Shown: one piece after another, positions 7,715 to 17,000 of the stretch | Layout of the letters: each line of letters begins with the position of its first letter | How positions within the stretch are numbered: position 1 is the stretch's first letter | Origin: Candidatus Riflebacteria bacterium HGW-Riflebacteria-1 | Lineage (GTDB): Bacteria > Muiribacteriota > Ozemobacteria > Ozemobacterales > Ozemobacteraceae | Direction of reading: 5' to 3' | DNA: 64,000 nt | Assembly (NCBI GenBank): GCA_002839445.1 | Contig: PGYB01000008.1 | Location: 1-64,000 of the forward strand | The notes under the pieces: generated by a model | What the model saw: only the letters and a program-made list of their open reading frames with translations | What the model was told of the DNA's origin: nothing | Databases searched by the model: none | Made by a program: the position numbers and the translations under genes

Positions 7715-9301
7715 TCACACGTGCTCGCGGGTTTCGTAGAAGTTTATATCAGGCCATTCCTTGATTATGTAGTTCAGGCGCCACTTATCAGGAGCCATAA
7801 AAGTAAGAGCCTCAGCGGTGTCATAAGCCAGGCTTGGCTTGTAACGGCGCGTAAATTCATCGAGTTTTTTCTCATCACTGCAGCCTATCCAGCGTGCTGT
7901 CGAGCAATCGACATTCTCGTAAACTGCATCAACGCCATATTCTTCTTTCAGGCGCGACATGGTAACGTCGAACTGCAGAACGCCAACAGCGCCAAGAATA
8001 TATTCATTGCCAAGCAGGGGGCGAAAAACTTGAACAGCACCCTCTTCAGAAAGCTGTAACAGGCCTTTTTGCAGCTGTTTCATTCTTAGTGGGTTTTTGA
8101 GTATGACACGCTTAAAAATTTCTGGCGAAAAGTTCGGAATACCAGTGAACTTAAGAGGTTCTTTAAGCGAAAATGTATCGCCAATCTTGATTGTGCCACG
8201 GTTATGAATACCGATGATGTCGCCAGGATAGGCCTCTTCAATATTCTGGCGATCCTGAGCCATGAATATTGTTGCGTGGGCAAGAGTGATTTCTTTGCCG
8301 AGACGGTGGTGCATTACTTTCATGCCACGGGTGAATTTGCCAGAACAAATGCGAACAAAAGCGATGCGGTCGCGGTGTGCCGGGTCCATATTTGCCTGGA
8401 TCTTAAAGGCAAATCCGGTAAAGTCTGTTTCATATGGCGATACTACGCGAGTTTCGGTTGGGCGCGGCGTCGGCGGCGGTGACAGCTCGACAAATGCGTC
8501 GAGGAGTTCCTGCACGCCAAAGTTGTTGAGCGCGCTGCCAAAGAAAACCGGGGTCTGATTGCCACGCAGATAATGTTCGTGATCGAAGGGCGCTGCCGCG
8601 CCCTGCAGAAGTTCGAGGTCATCGCGCAGTTCCTGCGCCTGAAAACCAAGAAGTTCGTCGAGGCGAGTGTCGGCAAGATCATCAATCAGAATTGTATCCT
8701 GAGGAAGACGTGCTTCACCAGCGCGAAACAAGACGATCTGCTTTTTATACATGTTATAAACGCCGCGAAAGCTTTTGCCCATGCCGATTGGCCAGGACAT
8801 TGGCGCGCACTCTATCTGAAGCTTGTCTTCGATCTCCTGCAAAAGGTCAAGAGGCATGCGCCCCTCACGATCAAGCTTGTTGATAAAAGTCATGATTGGC
8901 GTATTGCGCATGCGGCAGATACCCATCAGTTTTTCAGTCTGTGTTTCGACGCCCTTTACACTGTCGATAACCATCAATGCGCTGTCAACTGCAGTCAACA
9001 CGCGATAGGTATCCTCAGAAAAGTCCTGGTGGCCAGGGGTATCTAGCAGATTGATTTCGTGATCAGAGTATTCAAATTTCATGACCGAGGTGGTAACCGA
9101 AATACCGCGTTCCTGCTCGATCTTCATCCAGTCGCTGGTGGCATGCCGGTCAGCTTTTCGGGCTTTAATGGCACCAGCCATCTGAATGGCGCCACCAAAC
9201 AAAAGAAGCTTTTCGGTCAGGGTTGTTTTACCGGCGTCGGGGTGGCTGATAATGCCAAAACAGCGGCGGCGGTCAATTTCGTTCTTGAATTTGTTCTGCA
9301 T
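7715..9301 (-). CDS. prfC: Peptide chain release factor 3
   Basis: A translational GTPase of 528 residues, the usual RF3 length, that removes RF1/RF2 from the ribosome after termination. GTP-binding motifs are complete: G1 [12 protein letters not shown]2 around RGISVTTS, G3 DTPGHQDF and G4 NKLDRE. The following sequence [13 protein letters not shown] and the C-terminal domain match RF3 rather than EF-G. The start is supported by AGGTGA five bases before the ATG. It appears to be transcribed alone, perhaps with the small ORF downstream. Confidence 0.96.
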   Translation of the reverse strand: MQNKFKNEIDRRRCFGIISHPDAGKTTLTEKLLLFGGAIQMAGAIKARKADRHATSDWMKIEQERGISVTTSVMKFEYSDHEINLLDTPGHQDFSEDTYRVLTAVDSALMVIDSVKGVETQTEKLMGICRMRNTPIMTFINKLDREGRMPLDLLQEIEDKLQIECAPMSWPIGMGKSFRGVYNMYKKQIVLFRAGEARLPQDTILIDDLADTRLDELLGFQAQELRDDLELLQGAAAPFDHEHYLRGNQTPVFFGSALNNFGVQELLDAFVELSPPPTPRPTETRVVSPYETDFTGFAFKIQANMDPAHRDRIAFVRICSGKFTRGMKVMHHRLGKEITLAHATIFMAQDRQNIEEAYPGDIIGIHNRGTIKIGDTFSLKEPLKFTGIPNFSPEIFKRVILKNPLRMKQLQKGLLQLSEEGAVQVFRPLLGNEYILGAVGVLQFDVTMSRLKEEYGVDAVYENVDCSTARWIGCSDEKKLDEFTRRYKPSLAYDTAEALTFMAPDKWRLNYIIKEWPDINFYETREHV

Positions 9302-9387
9302 AGCTCACCTGCAATACTTGGTTTAGTGGGCTGATGACTATACAGTAAAACAACGCTCAGGTCAATAAATTGTATGTATTAAACCGG

Positions 9388-9765
9388 TCAGGCGGCGATA
9401 TCAAGGCGGCTTTCAGCAAGACGCTTGAGCTGCATTGCACGCATAAGCTCTGTGCGACCTGGGTTATCTCCTGAAGGCGGCATTAATGCCTGAGTTATAA
9501 CCTGATTGGCCTCGTCTATGGTTTTCTGCGGATCTGTCAGGTTGCCGGCCAGTTTGACCTGCTGTCCCTGCTCGAACATGTAGCGATATCGGGCCAGTGG
9601 TTCAAGATTAAACATCCCCTCAGTCGGGCGCTCAATCGGCCTTGTCGGCAAAAGCCCTGCGTCGGAGTCATCGTCATTGCCAGTGCCAGCGGCATTGGCA
9701 GTGTTGAGACCAGTTACCGGACGATTGCCCGAGAACAAAGCATAGTCTGCTTTTTCGATGATCAT
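9388..9765 (-). CDS. SprA/CJM1_0395-like C-terminal-domain protein lacking the HExxH region
   Basis: I place the start at the ATG at 9765, which has AAGGA about 8 bases upstream, giving 125 residues; the frame is open to 9864 but without a better site. The first half is low in predicted structure. The second half (YRYMFEQGQQVKLAGN followed by DPQKTIDEANQVITQALMPP) resembles the conserved C-terminal part of the SprA-related putative metalloprotease family, whose pattern from memory is Y.Y..GPDG then GDPE.TI..A..I..AAL.P. The family's zinc motif HEQAH is absent, so it cannot be the intact enzyme. It could be a truncated derivative or a small protein sharing only the tail domain. There is no signal peptide. 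Confidence 0.6.
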   Translation of the reverse strand: MIIEKADYALFSGNRPVTGLNTANAAGTGNDDDSDAGLLPTRPIERPTEGMFNLEPLARYRYMFEQGQQVKLAGNLTDPQKTIDEANQVITQALMPPSGDNPGRTELMRAMQLKRLAESRLDIAA

Positions 9766-9983
9766 GTTTGCTGTCCTTATTCTTTTATGTCTATGCAATA
9801 AATATCGGAAGAACCTGCAATATTTCGAACAAGCAAGTTTGTCAGACCTGACGGGTACATACATTCAGTCTGCTCATCGAGTATTTGCAGCGGCAATCAC
9901 AGCCCCGCAGCAGTGATTGAAATTTAAGACAGCTGTTGCAGGTTTATGCTAGTATTTCAAAAAACACCTTGTGAGGTCAGAAT

Positions 9984-11285
9984 ATGAAACAAACCATCGA
10001 ATTTGCACACCAGTTGCTCGACTTCTGTTATGCCAGTCCCACCGCTTTTCACGCGGTAGCCACCACACGTGAACTGCTTGAAAAAAACAAATTTGTGCAG
10101 CTGAGTGAAAGCGGCAGCTGGAAAATAAAGGCCGGCGGCAGATATTACCTTATTCGCAACGATTCTGCGCTGATCGCATTTGTTGCCGGCAGCGCGCCGC
10201 TTACTGAGCAGGGCTTCAGAATCGTCGGCGCGCACACTGATTCGCCAGGCTTCAGAATCAAGCCAGCGCCGGAGATGCTTGCTGAAAATTCTTATCTCAA
10301 GCTCAACACTGAGGTCTACGGCGGCCCTATTCTGACAACCTGGTTTGACCGACCGCTGGCCGTTGCTGGTCGCGTCACGCTCAAAAGCAAAAACCCGCTG
10401 CAACCTCAGGTGAGACTGCTCAACATCAGGCGCCCGGTCTGCATTATTCCAAACATCGCGATACATATGAACCCTGATGCCAACACCGGGTTTGCTCCAA
10501 ATAAGCAGACTGACACCCTGCCGCTGCTGGGCATCATCAACCAGAAACTCGAAGAGAAAGGTTACCTGACAAGACTTATCGCCAGTGAATTGCGAGTAAA
10601 AGAGCGCGAAATACTGGATTTTGACCTTTTCCTGTATGAATACGAAAAGGGCAGCCTGATTGGCACATCCGAAGAATTTATTTCAAGTGGGCGTATCGAC
10701 GATCTCTCTTCAGTTCACGCCGGAATCAGCGCTTTATGCAAAGTTGGCAAACCCGCGGCGACTTGTGTCATGGCCTGTTTTGACCATGAAGAAGTTGGCA
10801 GTTCAACCATGCAGGGTGCCGACTCACAAATGCTTTCAGAGGTGCTGGAACGCATTGTTATAGGTTTTAAAGGCAACCGTGAAGATTATTTCAGAGCGCT
10901 GGCCGCTTCGTTTATCGTATCAGCAGATGGCGCACACGCAGTTCACCCCAATATGGGTGCAAAGGCAGATCCTACCTCACGGCCGCTGATTAACCACGGA
11001 CTGGTGATAAAGCTGAGTGCCAATCGAAGTTACACAACTGATGCAGTTACCGCCGCCGCTTTTATGCAGTTGTGCGAAAAGGCCGGAGTAAAAACGCAGC
11101 GTTTTGTGAACCGTTCTGACATGCGCGGTGGTTCTACTATCGGCCCGATTTCAGCAACACATGTCAGCATTCGCTCAATTGACATTGGCCTGCCAATGCT
11201 GGCGATGCACTCGATTCGCGAACTCTGCGGCATTGAAGACCACAGTGCCATGCTGCGCGTGCTTGGCGAACTGTATCAGAGTTAA
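9984..11285 (+). CDS. apeB: M18 family aminopeptidase (aspartyl aminopeptidase-like)
   Basis: A cytosolic metallo-aminopeptidase of 433 residues, the normal length for bacterial M18 enzymes (ApeB/PepB type). It removes N-terminal residues, often acidic ones. Zinc-site motifs are present: GAHTDSPGFR, SSGRIDDLSS, DHEEVGSS and, near the end, AMHSIRELCG. The motif HAVHPNMGAKADP is also typical of the family. GAGGTC lies just upstream of the ATG. The next gene begins 12 bases later, so the two may form an operon with the membrane-anchored hydrolase. Confidence 0.93.
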   Translation: MKQTIEFAHQLLDFCYASPTAFHAVATTRELLEKNKFVQLSESGSWKIKAGGRYYLIRNDSALIAFVAGSAPLTEQGFRIVGAHTDSPGFRIKPAPEMLAENSYLKLNTEVYGGPILTTWFDRPLAVAGRVTLKSKNPLQPQVRLLNIRRPVCIIPNIAIHMNPDANTGFAPNKQTDTLPLLGIINQKLEEKGYLTRLIASELRVKEREILDFDLFLYEYEKGSLIGTSEEFISSGRIDDLSSVHAGISALCKVGKPAATCVMACFDHEEVGSSTMQGADSQMLSEVLERIVIGFKGNREDYFRALAASFIVSADGAHAVHPNMGAKADPTSRPLINHGLVIKLSANRSYTTDAVTAAAFMQLCEKAGVKTQRFVNRSDMRGGSTIGPISATHVSIRSIDIGLPMLAMHSIRELCGIEDHSAMLRVLGELYQS

Positions 11286-11297
11286 CGGAGCGCTGGC

Positions 11298-12179
11298 ATG
11301 TTGCGCAAACTTCTCTATCTCGGCTTTTTTATTGGCGGGTTATTATGTCTGACCCTTGTATATTTGATCAACACGGTAATTAACCGCCCGAATTTTGTTG
11401 CGCCCGGACAACTAAGTGAAACTGACTACAAAGAATTCACGGCGACCAGCTCTGATGGAATAACGATTCACGCGATATTTTATGCTGGTGCGCCTGATGC
11501 CGACACAGTATTACTCTGCCATGGACACGGGGTGAATCTTAACTACATGGACGACATGGTTAAGTTTTTGCGTGTTGCCGGCTACAATCTGTTGATGTTA
11601 GATTTTCGCGCACACGGCCGCAGTGGTGGCAAGCTATGCTCAATCGGCGTGCATGAGTGGCAGGATGTAAAAGCGGTACTGGCAAGAGCCAGAGAACTCG
11701 GCTATCTGCGCGAAGATTCATCGATAGCGGCATATGGCCGGTCAATGGGCGCAGCCACCCTGATTAACGGCGCCAGAGAACTGCCAGAAATAAGCGCATT
11801 CATTCTAGAGTCAAGCTTTGCGACTCTGCGTCTGGTAGCTGCCAACGACGCCTATAACACAGCGTGGCTGCCTGACACGCCCATGTCTGACCTGGTAATA
11901 TGGCTAACCGGCATATTTGCCAGAATCGATTTTGCCGGCAACCGACCGGTTGAGCAGGCAAAACATCTGGCCGACCGCGCGGTTTTTTTAATACACGACG
12001 AACTCGACAGCCGGGCCGATCTGAAGCAGTTTGAAATGCTGAAACAGAGCATGCCGCATGCCAAAACCTGGGTCTCTCCCAACAGTTGGCATGTCTGCGC
12101 CCATAAAAAGAACCCGGTTGAATTCGAGGGTAAATTTCTCGATTTTCTATTCTCGGCAGGAATTGTCGGCCGCAGATAA
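11298..12179 (+). CDS. Membrane-anchored alpha/beta hydrolase (YfhR/S33-like)
   Basis: 293 residues: one N-terminal membrane helix (about 6-26) followed by an alpha/beta-hydrolase domain probably facing the periplasm. Motifs: oxyanion-hole segment CHGHG, DFRAHGRSGG, nucleophile elbow GRSMGA, acid Asp in HDELDSRAD and catalytic His in NSWHVCAH. This set is typical of the serine aminopeptidase/BAAT-like and YfhR-like hydrolases. The substrate is unknown. GGAG lies 7 bases before the ATG. It follows apeB closely and converges with mntP. Confidence 0.88.
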   Translation: MLRKLLYLGFFIGGLLCLTLVYLINTVINRPNFVAPGQLSETDYKEFTATSSDGITIHAIFYAGAPDADTVLLCHGHGVNLNYMDDMVKFLRVAGYNLLMLDFRAHGRSGGKLCSIGVHEWQDVKAVLARARELGYLREDSSIAAYGRSMGAATLINGARELPEISAFILESSFATLRLVAANDAYNTAWLPDTPMSDLVIWLTGIFARIDFAGNRPVEQAKHLADRAVFLIHDELDSRADLKQFEMLKQSMPHAKTWVSPNSWHVCAHKKNPVEFEGKFLDFLFSAGIVGRR

Positions 12180-12208
12180 GCGACCCGGCAAAAAGTTGCT
12201 GCTGTTAA

Positions 12209-12769
12209 TCAGATTGTCAAAAGTTTAAACGCAATCAGGTATAAAATGACCGCTCCCGCGGTTTCTACTTTCTTGCCATAAGCGTGCGAGAGTCTGCTGC
12301 CAAGATGCAAGCCCACATAGGTCATCAAGGCCGCAATTATTCCAATAATTACTGCTGGCTTAAACAATTCCATTCGCGCAATGCCCATGCTGAAACCAAC
12401 TCCCAGAGCATCAATGCTGGTGGCAATAGATAAACATACCAACGACCAGCCTCTTGTCGGATCGCCGCGCGCTGCGTCATCGGCGTCTTCTTCTTTGGCA
12501 AGACTCTCGCGCAACATACGGGTAGCGATAACAAACATCAGAATAAAGGCGATCCAGTGATCAAATTCTTTGATATGCTCATAAACCGAAGTCCCGACAT
12601 ACCAGCCGATAACCGGCATGAGAAATTGGAACAGGCCAAAATGAAACCACAGGCGAAATCTCGCGCGCGAACACGGATTTCGGGTTCCAACTGCAAGTCC
12701 CACGGCAAAAGCATCACAGCCCAGTGCAAAAGCAACGCCAAGGCTGAACAGCAAATCAACAAGTGTCAT
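12209..12769 (-). CDS. mntP: Manganese efflux pump MntP
   Basis: A 186-residue inner-membrane protein with six helices of the MntP (former DUF204/YebN) family, which exports Mn2+. Two family repeats are visible, GVAFALGCDAFAVGLAVG in the first half and ATSIDALGVGFSMG in the second, each with the conserved membrane Asp needed for transport. The length is normal. The upstream 180 bases were inspected for a yybP-ykoY manganese riboswitch; no convincing match was seen. It is divergent from the small gene at 12972. Confidence 0.93.
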   Translation of the reverse strand: MTLVDLLFSLGVAFALGCDAFAVGLAVGTRNPCSRARFRLWFHFGLFQFLMPVIGWYVGTSVYEHIKEFDHWIAFILMFVIATRMLRESLAKEEDADDAARGDPTRGWSLVCLSIATSIDALGVGFSMGIARMELFKPAVIIGIIAALMTYVGLHLGSRLSHAYGKKVETAGAVILYLIAFKLLTI

Positions 12770-12971
12770 GCAAGAAACCCTGCTTTGTGTTAGAATTGCA
12801 GATCAGGAATTCGACGGTCGTATCGTCAGCTGCAGATAAAGCTAGATTGGCAAGCAGCAAAGCAGACCAGCCAGCAGGTTCTCGATAAGAAACCCAGACC
12901 TGAGCGATCGCGGCAATAACCTGCATGTTATAACATAAAATTCAGATTTGATAAAGTTCAGAGGTGTTCAA

Positions 12972-13364
12972 GTGCGAAACCCGCTGTTAGAAAAATGGGA
13001 AGAAAAGTTACAGAAAATATTTAATCAAATAGACCATATTCTTGAAGAAAAGTATGGTCATCTTTACCCGTTGCGGCCAAACCGCCCAGAAAAGGGCGAA
13101 GGAGTAACGCCAGATGCTGACGGCCTTTTTGATCTCGGAGTGTCATTCTCTGCAGGACTAGGCTCGCAATTCGGGCCCGGGTATGTTTTCAGAGTCAAAC
13201 TGGCCACCCTGCGCAAAGTTCCTGAAGACCTGATCGAAAAAATCGAAGACGAAGTCGTCGGCCTGATCAGTAAAGAACTGCCGAACCAGTTTCCCGGCAA
13301 AGAACTTGGTGTGGCACGAGATGGCCACGTTTATAAAATTTTCGGAGACCTCGACCTCGAATAA
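12972..13364 (+). CDS. Conserved protein of unknown function
   Basis: 130 residues from a GTG at 12972, supported by GAGGTG five bases upstream. The frame is open to a TTG at 12948 but that start has no site. The protein is soluble and begins with an amphipathic helix (LLEKWEEKLQKIFNQIDHILEEK). A Gly-rich central region (FSAGLGSQFGPGYVFRVKL) and a C-terminal helix-rich part follow. No catalytic motif, membrane segment or recognised domain. It stands alone between divergent mntP and the zinc-ribbon gene. I do not recognise a function. Confidence 0.65.
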   Translation: MRNPLLEKWEEKLQKIFNQIDHILEEKYGHLYPLRPNRPEKGEGVTPDADGLFDLGVSFSAGLGSQFGPGYVFRVKLATLRKVPEDLIEKIEDEVVGLISKELPNQFPGKELGVARDGHVYKIFGDLDLE

Positions 13365-13575
13365 AACAGCCCGCTGATTTAAAAAAAACAGCTGGCAAAT
13401 GTTTGAGTTTTGAGTACATCAATTTATTGCAAGAGCCCTGCCGACTGAATTCTACAAAATCAGTCATTGGGGCGTTTCTGGTATGGCCAGCCGTAGCTGA
13501 GAGATTGAGCGAGGTGTATAGGAAATCGAAGACAGCGACAAAAGAGTTAAATGCCCATTTTGTGCAGAACTGATA

Positions 13576-14001
13576 ATGCCAGAAGCGGTTATCTGCAGGT
13601 TCTGCCACTCTGATCTTGCAAAGATGCAGGCCGCGGGCAAACAACCTGCTGCGCGACCTGGTATATGGCAGGCAATCATTTTCAACCTTGTCTGTCCAGG
13701 TCTCGGCGCATGGCGGAGCGGTTATCGTACTCGTGGTGCAATTACCATGCTGATACTGGTTGGTGCTCTGCTGCTTGGCTCTTTACAGCTGGCTGAAGTG
13801 TTGAACAAAAAAGTGACAATAGCCATGCGAACAGGTAATACCAGGATCATCGAAAGTATAAGCGAAGATGTCAGTGGCAATGTCTGGTTTGATGTCTTTT
13901 TTTACGGTTACATCATCTCTTTTATCGATCTGTGGTTTTTAGTTACAAAAAACCAGAAGTCTACCGAACAGAAAAGCAAGGATGAATCAATACAACCATA
14001 G
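13576..14001 (+). CDS. Zinc-ribbon membrane protein (start uncertain)
   Basis: From the first ATG the product has 141 residues: one CxxC knuckle (CRFC, residues 7-10), membrane segments at about 32-50, 55-75 and 105-125, and a charged tail. The same frame continues upstream to 13522 and encodes another knuckle (CPFC), giving the common pattern CPFCAELI...VICRFCHSDL, a complete zinc ribbon. That extension, after an in-frame TAG at 13519, has no ATG, GTG or TTG. The only candidates are an ATC at 13525 (GAGG about 10 bases upstream) or a GTT. So the gene either uses a rare start, carries an upstream frameshift, or is translated without the first knuckle. It overlaps the giant cyclase gene by 20 bases and is probably co-expressed with it. 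Confidence 0.7.
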   Translation: MPEAVICRFCHSDLAKMQAAGKQPAARPGIWQAIIFNLVCPGLGAWRSGYRTRGAITMLILVGALLLGSLQLAEVLNKKVTIAMRTGNTRIIESISEDVSGNVWFDVFFYGYIISFIDLWFLVTKNQKSTEQKSKDESIQP

Positions 14002-17000
14002 CAGCACCGGTGAGCGGCAAACCGCTCATCTGCCGGTTATTCTCTGGATATTGCCGCTTCTCGCGATCAATATCGGGTTGTGGCTGTTCTCTGAAATAGA
14101 TAATTACTGGCTGAAACACGAGCAGACAGTTGAAGCCCGCCAGGAAGTCGAAGCTCTCGCCGCCGCCTCTGACTTCAGCTACCAGTATGCCAAGCTCGCC
14201 GGCGAATTCGTAACTGCTTTTAAGTCGGGAATCGAGGCAAATCTAAACGACCAGCTGTTAACCGATTATCTTCAAAGCAGGGCTGCTCACGTTTTTAGAA
14301 AGCCTTTTCCGGATTATGAACTTTTCACATTCAAACTGCCAGGAAAAGGTATTGAAGGTGATCTTCTACATGCAAAAACTGACTCGCTGCCGAGTCGCCG
14401 GGTTCTGACCCGTACCTTTGAGCACCTGATCGATGTTAACAAGGGCGGCGACATTTCTGATGCAACAGCCAAAGTGAGCGAGCGTATGCTTGCCAGCATG
14501 CTGGGCCAGGAAACAAGATCAGAAGTCACCGCGCGCAGTCAAAAAGGCAAAGCAACGTTTGTTCTTTATAAGTCTCTGCCAGCGTGGTTTCTTTGGGATT
14601 ATTTTGCAGCAGAGAACGGTGTCACATACGGGTTTTATCTTTTCAGTCGTTTCAGCGACGAGCATGATAATGCCGGGAAACTGCTTGCGCTTCGTGATCT
14701 GCGCGATCATGGGCGTGGCTATGGCGCATTTATGCCGCTATTTGCCGGATACGGAGGCACTGTTTATCAACAGCCACTTAACAGATCAAAGATCTTTCGC
14801 GAGTGGGTAGCCAAAACTGCCAGAAGCGCTGAAGAAAACCTGGAAAAATTTCTGGAAAAAGGAATCCCGGAGGTAACTGATCTTGGCAATTACCTGGGGT
14901 TTTCTTACATAGGCAAGAGTCAGAGTCATCTGGCGGTCTACCTGACTCGAAAAATCAAGACAGCAGAACAGCCATTGTGGCTGTTTATTTTTAATCTCGC
15001 TGGCTTAAGCCTGATATCACTGATGGTTTTGCGCGGGCTTCTGCTTAACCAGTGGCCCGAGTTCAACCTGCGCTTCAGATTTATCATGACTTATCTGCTC
15101 GCAGCTACTCTGCCGATAAGCCTGCTGGTGATATCCAGCTATGGTTACATCACGCAGTATCGCAGGGCCACACACTTTGAAACACTTAACAGCCTGCAAC
15201 TCAGCATCAAACAGTTTGACACACGCAAGGCCCAGCTTGAAGATGAATACCGCACAGCTTTTAATGCGATATTCAAGGATGAAGAACTGATAGACATTCT
15301 GCGCAAAAGTGGCAGCAAAAGTGATGCGGCCAGAGACAGAATTCTGCATCATTTTGAGTCAGGCAATCAGAAACTGCCACTGCTGTGCTTTGCCATTATT
15401 GATGAAAACGGCAATGGCACAAGATATTACGGGAGCCAGAAAAAGTCTGAGGCAGATCCGACCATAGACACCTTCAGTTACCCGATAGTACAAATGCTGC
15501 GCCAGAAGATAACAGCCCGTGATCCCAAAGTCATTTTTGACAAACTCAAGGCAAGCGGCATTCAGGAAACTTCGGCCGAAGCCTATCAGTCATTGGCCGG
15601 GCGTAGTCTGGTCTACGAAGTCGACAGCCGCCGCTCATTTGCTATTAAACGCCAGATCGGCGCCAAAACAGCGACTCAGATGCACGACCTGGTCTGGATC
15701 GACGGCCGTGAAAACTGTGCCATATTCGTAGCATGGGATGACTCGGCTCTTGACGCTTCCACATTCAAAAACTCACTTAACCAGATAGCTCTCAATAATC
15801 CAGACCAGCATTTTGTTGCGTTCAAAGCCGCCCCACAGGGCCTGAAATTTCTTATTGAGCCAGACCGCCATATCACCGGCGATTTTATCAACAAAGCGCG
15901 TGAACTGGCCAATCTTGCATATTTCAGAGGAAGCTACGCAGCCAAACAGCATGAAAACCTTTCTCTGGTAGCAATACCGGCAAAAAAATACGATCGGCTT
16001 ATAATTGCAGGCGGCACCCAGCACTTCAATCTCAACCGGGCAGTTGAACACCGGGTATGGATAATGCTTCTCATTCTGTTGCTGTCATTGGCAGTAGTAT
16101 TGCTGGCCAGCTATTATTCGGCCAGGTTGATACTTGACCCGATTGAAACCCTCAAGTCGGCATTAGTTAGTGTAGCCGGCGGCCGCCTGACTACTGAGAT
16201 CGAAAGTCACAGCGAAGACGAACTCGGCACGCTCTGCCGGGAGTTTTCAACAATGGTCGTGGGACTGCGCGAGCGCAAAAGACTTGCAACATTGCTGTCT
16301 GACCAGGCGATGGACGCCATTACCAATACCGTCGGTGGTGAACGCATGCTCGCCAGCACGAGTTTTTCTGGCGTGGCCATGGTCTCGGATATCCGAAATT
16401 TTACAGGTCTCTGCGAAGATTACCCGCCAGACATGATCACGGAACTGCTAAATGAGCATTTCGCCGGTATGGCCAGCATAATTTCGAGTCACGGCGGGCG
16501 TATCTACAAATTCATCGGAGATGCAGTCGAGGCGGTTTTTCCCGAAAATGCCGACCTGCCACAGAGTGCCGCGACCAGAGCCTTTCACGCAGCTTCTATG
16601 ATGCTTATAAAAGCAAAGCAGATAAACCAGACCAGGGCCAGAAGAAAGCTTTTCAGCTACCGCATCGGTATTGGGCTGGCTTACGGCACAATGCATTCAG
16701 GCTCTACAGGCAGCCTCGACACCAGACTTGACTACGCGATAATTGGCGAACCCCTTAAGCTGGCAGCAAAACTCGAAGCTCTATCATCGCAGAACCAGGA
16801 TTTTCCGCTGGCGATCGACGAACACCTTAACCTTGAGCTCGCGGGGCACGGAATAGTTTTTAAAGAGTTCGCCAGCGTCGAAGGTAAGCCAGCCTTCAGT
16901 CTTTACGAGGTTGGCGGCCCACAGGACTCGATAGCAGCGCTTAACCTGAAAGATACTTCCAGCAATGCGGCACAAATAGAAAGCGAAGTTAAAAAGTATG

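Noticed and set aside
12770..12971. yybP-ykoY-type manganese riboswitch before mntP
   Set aside because: The expected conserved loops were not found on the minus strand; only a short TGTTATAACA palindrome is visible.
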